Assembly: GCA_944325835.1 (NCBI GenBank)
Contig: CALVBO010000005.1
Span: forward strand, 62,001-126,000
Source of the DNA: Candidatus Gastranaerophilales bacterium
Lineage (GTDB): Bacteria > Cyanobacteriota > Vampirovibrionia > Gastranaerophilales > Gastranaerophilaceae
Length of the DNA stretch: 64,000 nucleotides
Reading direction: 5' to 3'
Below the pieces are notes generated by a model. It saw only the letters and a list, made by a program, of their open reading frames with translations, was not told the origin of the DNA and made no database searches. Below, piece by piece: positions 60,700 to 64,000 of the stretch; the first letter of the stretch is position 1; each line of letters opens with the position of its first letter. The translations under genes and the position numbers were made by a program.

Positions 60700-62102
60700 T
60701 GTTATTTTCATCAATGACTTTTGTTTACATGTTTTTACCGATTGTGTGTACACTTTATTTGATTTCTAAAAAAGAATTGCACAATCCGATTTTACTTATT
60801 GCAAGTATAATTTTTTATGCGTGGGGAGAACCTAAATATCTTGCTATTATGCTTCTTACAATACTTGTCAATTTTTATGGTGCAAAGATTGTTGAGAGGT
60901 TTAAGGAAACCGGCAGAAATGCTAAAATCCCTTTGGTTTTGACTATATGTATTAACCTCGGTTCCCTGATTTATTTTAAGTATTTTAACTTTTTAATTGA
61001 AAATATTAATGGAATTTTTCATTCGCACATTGATCTGCTTCATATTGTAATGCCTATTGGTATTTCATTTTATACATTTCAGGCGTTATCGTATGTGGTG
61101 GATGTTTATCGCGGGGAGTGTAAGGCGCAGCAGGATGTTTATAAACTTGCACTTTATATCTGCCTTTTCCCTCAATTAATCGCCGGTCCGATTGTTAAAT
61201 ACCATGATGTAGCGGATCAGATTGACAACCGTGATGTGAATTTTGAAAAAGTAGTCTTTGGGACAAAACGTTTTATTGTGGGTTTATCAAAGAAAATGCT
61301 TCTGGCAAATACAATGGGAGCTATTGCCGATAAAATTTTTGCGCAGGCACCGGATACCTTTTCTCCGTTGATTGCGTGGGTGGGGAGTATTGCGTATTCT
61401 TTGCAGTTGTTCTTTGATTTTTCAGGTTATTCCGATATGGCAATCGGTCTGGGGCTTATTTTCGGATTCCATTTCTTAGAAAACTTTAATTATCCTTATA
61501 TATCCAAATCTATTACGGAATTTTGGCGCAGATGGCATATTTCACTGTCCACCTGGTTTAAACAATATGTGTATATTTCGCTTGGCGGAAACAGATCCGG
61601 TAAATGGAAAACAATAAGAAATTTGGGGATAGTTTTTCTTTTGACAGGTATCTGGCATGGTGCGGCGTGGAATTTTGTTATCTGGGGCGCATGGAACGGA
61701 TTCTTTATAATTTTAGAAAAGCTAACCGGCTGGCACGAAGAAAAGCAACACCGTTGGCAAAGAGCTTTGCAGCACCTTTATACGATTCTTGTTTTTGTAA
61801 TAGGCTGGGTTATGTTCAGAGCCGATAATATGGCCTATGCGTGGACGTATATTAAAAATATGTTTGGTTTGGTAAAGGTCCACGATGTAATTTATGCACT
61901 CCCGTATTACGTTGATAATTTCGAGATTATAATTTTTGTGGCGGCATTTATTTGTTGTACGCCGTTATGCGGGAAAATGCTGCAGCAGGAAAATAAGATT
62001 ATAAAAGCTTTTGTAAATTTATGGCTTATAGTATTGTTGGTATTGTCAACAGCGACAATTGCTGCATCAACTTATAATCCGTTTATTTATTTCAGATTTT
62101 AG
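60699..62102 (+). CDS. MBOAT family O-acyltransferase (AlgI/DltB-like)
   Basis: A 467-residue polytopic membrane protein. MLFSSMTFVYMFLPIVCTLY, FYAWGEPKYLAIML, MPIGISFYTFQALSYVVDVY, FPQLIAGPIVKYHDVADQI, KSITEFWRRWHISLSTWFKQ and the active-site histidine in LTGIWHGAAWNFVIWG (about residue 320) are the AlgI pattern. It takes acetyl from a cytoplasmic donor across the membrane to SGNH partners for O-acetylation of an exopolysaccharide or LPS glycan. It shares a base with the preceding gene and lies between two SGNH genes. No G-tract inside. Confidence 0.95.
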   Translation: MLFSSMTFVYMFLPIVCTLYLISKKELHNPILLIASIIFYAWGEPKYLAIMLLTILVNFYGAKIVERFKETGRNAKIPLVLTICINLGSLIYFKYFNFLIENINGIFHSHIDLLHIVMPIGISFYTFQALSYVVDVYRGECKAQQDVYKLALYICLFPQLIAGPIVKYHDVADQIDNRDVNFEKVVFGTKRFIVGLSKKMLLANTMGAIADKIFAQAPDTFSPLIAWVGSIAYSLQLFFDFSGYSDMAIGLGLIFGFHFLENFNYPYISKSITEFWRRWHISLSTWFKQYVYISLGGNRSGKWKTIRNLGIVFLLTGIWHGAAWNFVIWGAWNGFFIILEKLTGWHEEKQHRWQRALQHLYTILVFVIGWVMFRADNMAYAWTYIKNMFGLVKVHDVIYALPYYVDNFEIIIFVAAFICCTPLCGKMLQQENKIIKAFVNLWLIVLLVLSTATIAASTYNPFIYFRF

Positions 62103-62114
62103 AGCGGGGGTAAG

Positions 62115-63524
62115 ATGCGTAAAAGAACTATAATAAGTATTATATTAGTTTTAGTAATCTTAGGTTTAAGTCATAATGCCTGGCTGACGATAAGGCCTAA
62201 GCCGCAAAGTACTGTGACCTCTATTCGGGGGGGGGGGGGGAGTTCCTCAACCGAAATAAACAGGCTTTTGACATTGCGCACCCGTGTGAGTATCAAATTT
62301 GATGCAATGATATTTATAATAATTGCTATCCTCGGATTTATGCTGTCATATAAATTAACCTCATATTTAGCGGATTTTAAAGTAGAGAAAAAATATTCGC
62401 GTCTGGATATATTGTTTTTAGCCGCCTGTGCAGTATTGATATTTCTCCCAATGAGTCATATCTCTGACGCAAAAAAATCCGAGGCCGAGAACCGTAATCT
62501 TGCGGTTTGGAAACCGTTTATTGATAAAAATGGCCGGATAAACTATAGCTTTGGGCGGGATTTTGACAGTTGGTTTAGTGATAGATTTAATATGCGTGAA
62601 GCTCTGGTTCAATACTATTATAAAGGTTTGGCAAATATAAGCTTTGATTTTGTGAGAACTAAAAATGGTTATTATTATAAGAAAAACGGCTGGATGTTTT
62701 ATTCCTCGGCGCTAAATGAGTTCGGACCTATTAATTATAAATTTTTTGATAAATATATAAAAAATCTGGTTCGTTTTAATCAATGGTTGGCAGAAAGGAA
62801 TATTAAATTATATGTGGTCATTATCCCCTCAAAGGAAGTTATTCGCAAAGAAGAAAATAAGTGCATAAATATAAATAGGCGTGAAAGAGCCGCTTATTTT
62901 ATGAATTATTTGAAAGAGAAGAATCTTGATTTGAATGTTACATATTATTATGACGATTTTAGACGTCTACGCGATAAAGATTCTGTCTTTTATAAAACTG
63001 ACCATCATATAACCGATTTTACCGTTTATGAACTTTATAAAGATATCATTAATAACATGGCTCGTGACTTTAAGGAATTATCGGTCGCGCCTGAAGATAA
63101 ATTTAATATTTATGAACGTACATTATGCAGATATAGTGAACACAGAACATTTGACGGCGGCTGTAACTATAAAAACGGAAATGTTCATGATGAAAAACTA
63201 TTGATGCCAAAATATACCTATTATGATTATATTCATCCTGAAGAGATAGCAATAGAGCAAAAAAATATTTTCCATTATATACACACTAATAAAAATAAAA
63301 AATATAAATTATTTTTGTTAGGTGATTCTTTTGAAGAAAGTCTTACTTACTTTTTGAATACAAGTTTTTATCAGATAGACAAACACAGACGAAGATTTAA
63401 TATTAAAAACAAAAAAGGTGAGCTTGCAGAGTATGAAAAAGCAATAACTGATTTTAAACCGGATATGGTATTATTATTGTTCTATAGTCCATCTCTAAGC
63501 TGGTTGGAAAAATTGTATAATTGA
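62115..63524 (+). CDS. AlgX/AlgJ-like SGNH O-acetyltransferase protein D, fused (phase-ON) form
   Basis: A 469-residue protein. The first 38 residues (MRKRTIISIILVLVILGLSH...) match the anchor of the 59030 gene but the beta-domain is missing, then GGGG encoded by a G14 tract leads into helices like those of protein C (KFDAMIFIIIAILGFMLSYK) and an SGNH domain with ENRNLAVW, VVIIPSKEVI, KTDHHITD (about 295) and LLGDSFEES (about 402-410). In this copy the frame is continuous through the tract. With 13 G it ends at TAA; with 15 G it ends at TGA. Preceded by a G-rich ribosome site, 12 bases after the MBOAT gene. Confidence 0.85.
   Translation: MRKRTIISIILVLVILGLSHNAWLTIRPKPQSTVTSIRGGGGSSSTEINRLLTLRTRVSIKFDAMIFIIIAILGFMLSYKLTSYLADFKVEKKYSRLDILFLAACAVLIFLPMSHISDAKKSEAENRNLAVWKPFIDKNGRINYSFGRDFDSWFSDRFNMREALVQYYYKGLANISFDFVRTKNGYYYKKNGWMFYSSALNEFGPINYKFFDKYIKNLVRFNQWLAERNIKLYVVIIPSKEVIRKEENKCININRRERAAYFMNYLKEKNLDLNVTYYYDDFRRLRDKDSVFYKTDHHITDFTVYELYKDIINNMARDFKELSVAPEDKFNIYERTLCRYSEHRTFDGGCNYKNGNVHDEKLLMPKYTYYDYIHPEEIAIEQKNIFHYIHTNKNKKYKLFLLGDSFEESLTYFLNTSFYQIDKHRRRFNIKNKKGELAEYEKAITDFKPDMVLLLFYSPSLSWLEKLYN
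62227..62240 (+). repeat. Poly-G tract (G14) inside the SGNH gene, in-frame
   Basis: Fourteen G encoding the four-glycine joint between anchor and second helix pair. Equivalent position to the G13 tract at 59407. Confidence 0.9.
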
Positions 63525-63553
63525 TTCTTCAAAAATTTTTAAAGGAGTGGGCA

Positions 63554-63592
63554 ATGCAGGTGTACAAAAATATTATGAACTTTATCAACTAA
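63554..63592 (+). CDS. Possible 12-codon leader peptide or gene remnant
   Basis: AAAGGAGTGGGCA, a strong ribosome site, precedes an ATG encoding a 12-residue peptide ending FIN before TAA. It stands between the SGNH gene and the next anchor gene. It could be a remnant of a deleted gene or an upstream peptide; length gives little support. Confidence 0.25.
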   Translation: MQVYKNIMNFIN

Positions 63593-63642
63593 CTTTGCAT
63601 AGTTTAAATTTTTATGATAGTCTTTATAGAAGGAATTTAATT

Positions 63643-64000
63643 ATGCGCAGAAGAGATATAATAAGTTTAATATTAACGATATTATTGCTTATAGTTACGA
63701 GCCGGCACTGGTTAATCCTCAAGCCGTTGCCTGTAAATATTGTGGCAAGAGGTAATGGAGATTACACTTTTGTAGTTCAGTTAAACAAGAAAGACAGTGC
63801 TGATTTTAAAAAAGTAAAACAGTGTGTAGTAAGAAAACATTTAAGCGGTGAATATAAAACTTGCAGTTGTGAGATAAGCCGAGTGCACGGTGCAAAGCGC
63901 TTAAAATTAATAGTGAATAAGACCCCGTCTTCATCTCCTATCGATATAAAAGAAATAAGTTTAAAGAATGGTCGGTGTAAGTTATCCGCATTTGACCTGA
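63643..64000 (+). CDS. Membrane-anchor / beta-domain protein, third copy (runs off the window)
   Basis: Starts MRRRDIISLILTILLL and continues with GNGDYTFVVQLNKKD, KQCVVRKHLSGEYKTCSCEI, and IDIKEISLKNGRCKL, matching the 59030 gene almost residue by residue. It continues past base 64000, so it cannot be seen whether it carries a G-tract and fuses to another SGNH domain, which its similarity predicts. AGAAGGA precedes the ATG. Confidence 0.8.
   Translation, partial: MRRRDIISLILTILLLIVTSRHWLILKPLPVNIVARGNGDYTFVVQLNKKDSADFKKVKQCVVRKHLSGEYKTCSCEISRVHGAKRLKLIVNKTPSSSPIDIKEISLKNGRCKLSAFDL

Overview
The window is AT-rich bacterial chromosome with densely packed genes. It reads like an anaerobic, Gram-negative gut relative of Cyanobacteria, most likely a Gastranaerophilales (Melainabacteria/Vampirovibrionia) genome. 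The case for that is: an F-type ATP synthase operon with both b and b' subunits (a, c, b', b order), as in Cyanobacteria; the block infA-rpmJ-rpsM-rpsK-rpsD-rpoA-rplQ-truA-rplM-rpsI; fused RibBA; LPS-export genes (LptB, an LptF/G permease) that imply an outer membrane; and anaerobic enzymes (NrdD/NrdG, a four-subunit 2-oxoacid:ferredoxin oxidoreductase, a Na+-pumping oxaloacetate decarboxylase). The lineage is an inference from gene content; no rRNA gene is present to confirm it.

Layout. 1-1.7 kb: end of the ATP synthase operon (minus). 1.7-5.8 kb: birA-oadG-oadA-oadB, a biotin ligase with the Na+ pump whose alpha subunit it should biotinylate. 5.8-8.9 kb: a tandem duplication of a divergent two-gene cassette (class-3 lipase-like protein plus small membrane protein) in which the first lipase is a pseudogene. 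8.9-11.7 kb: anaerobic ribonucleotide reductase. 12-13.3 kb: a pseudopilin carrying a C-terminal S74 chaperone domain. 13.4 kb: tRNA-Pro. 13.6-26.5 kb: housekeeping and envelope genes (glucosaminidase, YidC, QueA, GT9, dCMP deaminase, a degenerate AICAR-transformylase-like protein, YitT, CdaA, LysA, a nuclease/PLD protein, a VWA protein, a PLP lyase). 26.5-28.6 kb: a secreted coiled-coil protein, a pseudopilin and an XRE regulator. 28.6-34.2 kb: ribosomal protein/RNA polymerase block. 34.8-44.4 kb: envelope genes (NAGPA-like, LptF/G, LptB, SIMPL), LigA, SpeB, a GNAT, RibBA and RibE. 44.4-50 kb: two pseudopilin genes flanking the korABCD operon. 50-58.9 kb: IlvE, MlaE, Cdd, a three-part archaeal-type glutamate synthase and small proteins. 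59-64 kb: a surface-polysaccharide O-acetylation cluster (MBOAT plus AlgX/AlgJ-like SGNH proteins).

The most striking signal is a set of four poly-G tracts (13 or 14 G) at 44692, 48878, 59407 and 62227. Each joins an upstream start region to a downstream coding frame so that only one G-count in three keeps the frame open: a classic contingency (phase-variation) design. Two tracts control pseudopilins (both read OFF here) and two control SGNH O-acetyltransferase-like proteins (one split, one fused). Together they suggest a surface whose pilin-like decorations and glycan acetylation switch stochastically.

A second signal is a set of dispersed, GC-rich, hairpin-forming repeats. Some start within a few bases of stop codons (atpE, infA, rpmJ, rpsM, rpsK and two others). 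Some show compensatory base changes between copies (34.4 kb versus 57.7 kb; 44.8 kb versus 48.9 kb), which argues for selection on structure. Some are translated in frame inside pseudopilin leader peptides. A third signal is several promoters whose -10 box lies 6-8 bases from the ATG with no Shine-Dalgarno, suggesting leaderless mRNAs.
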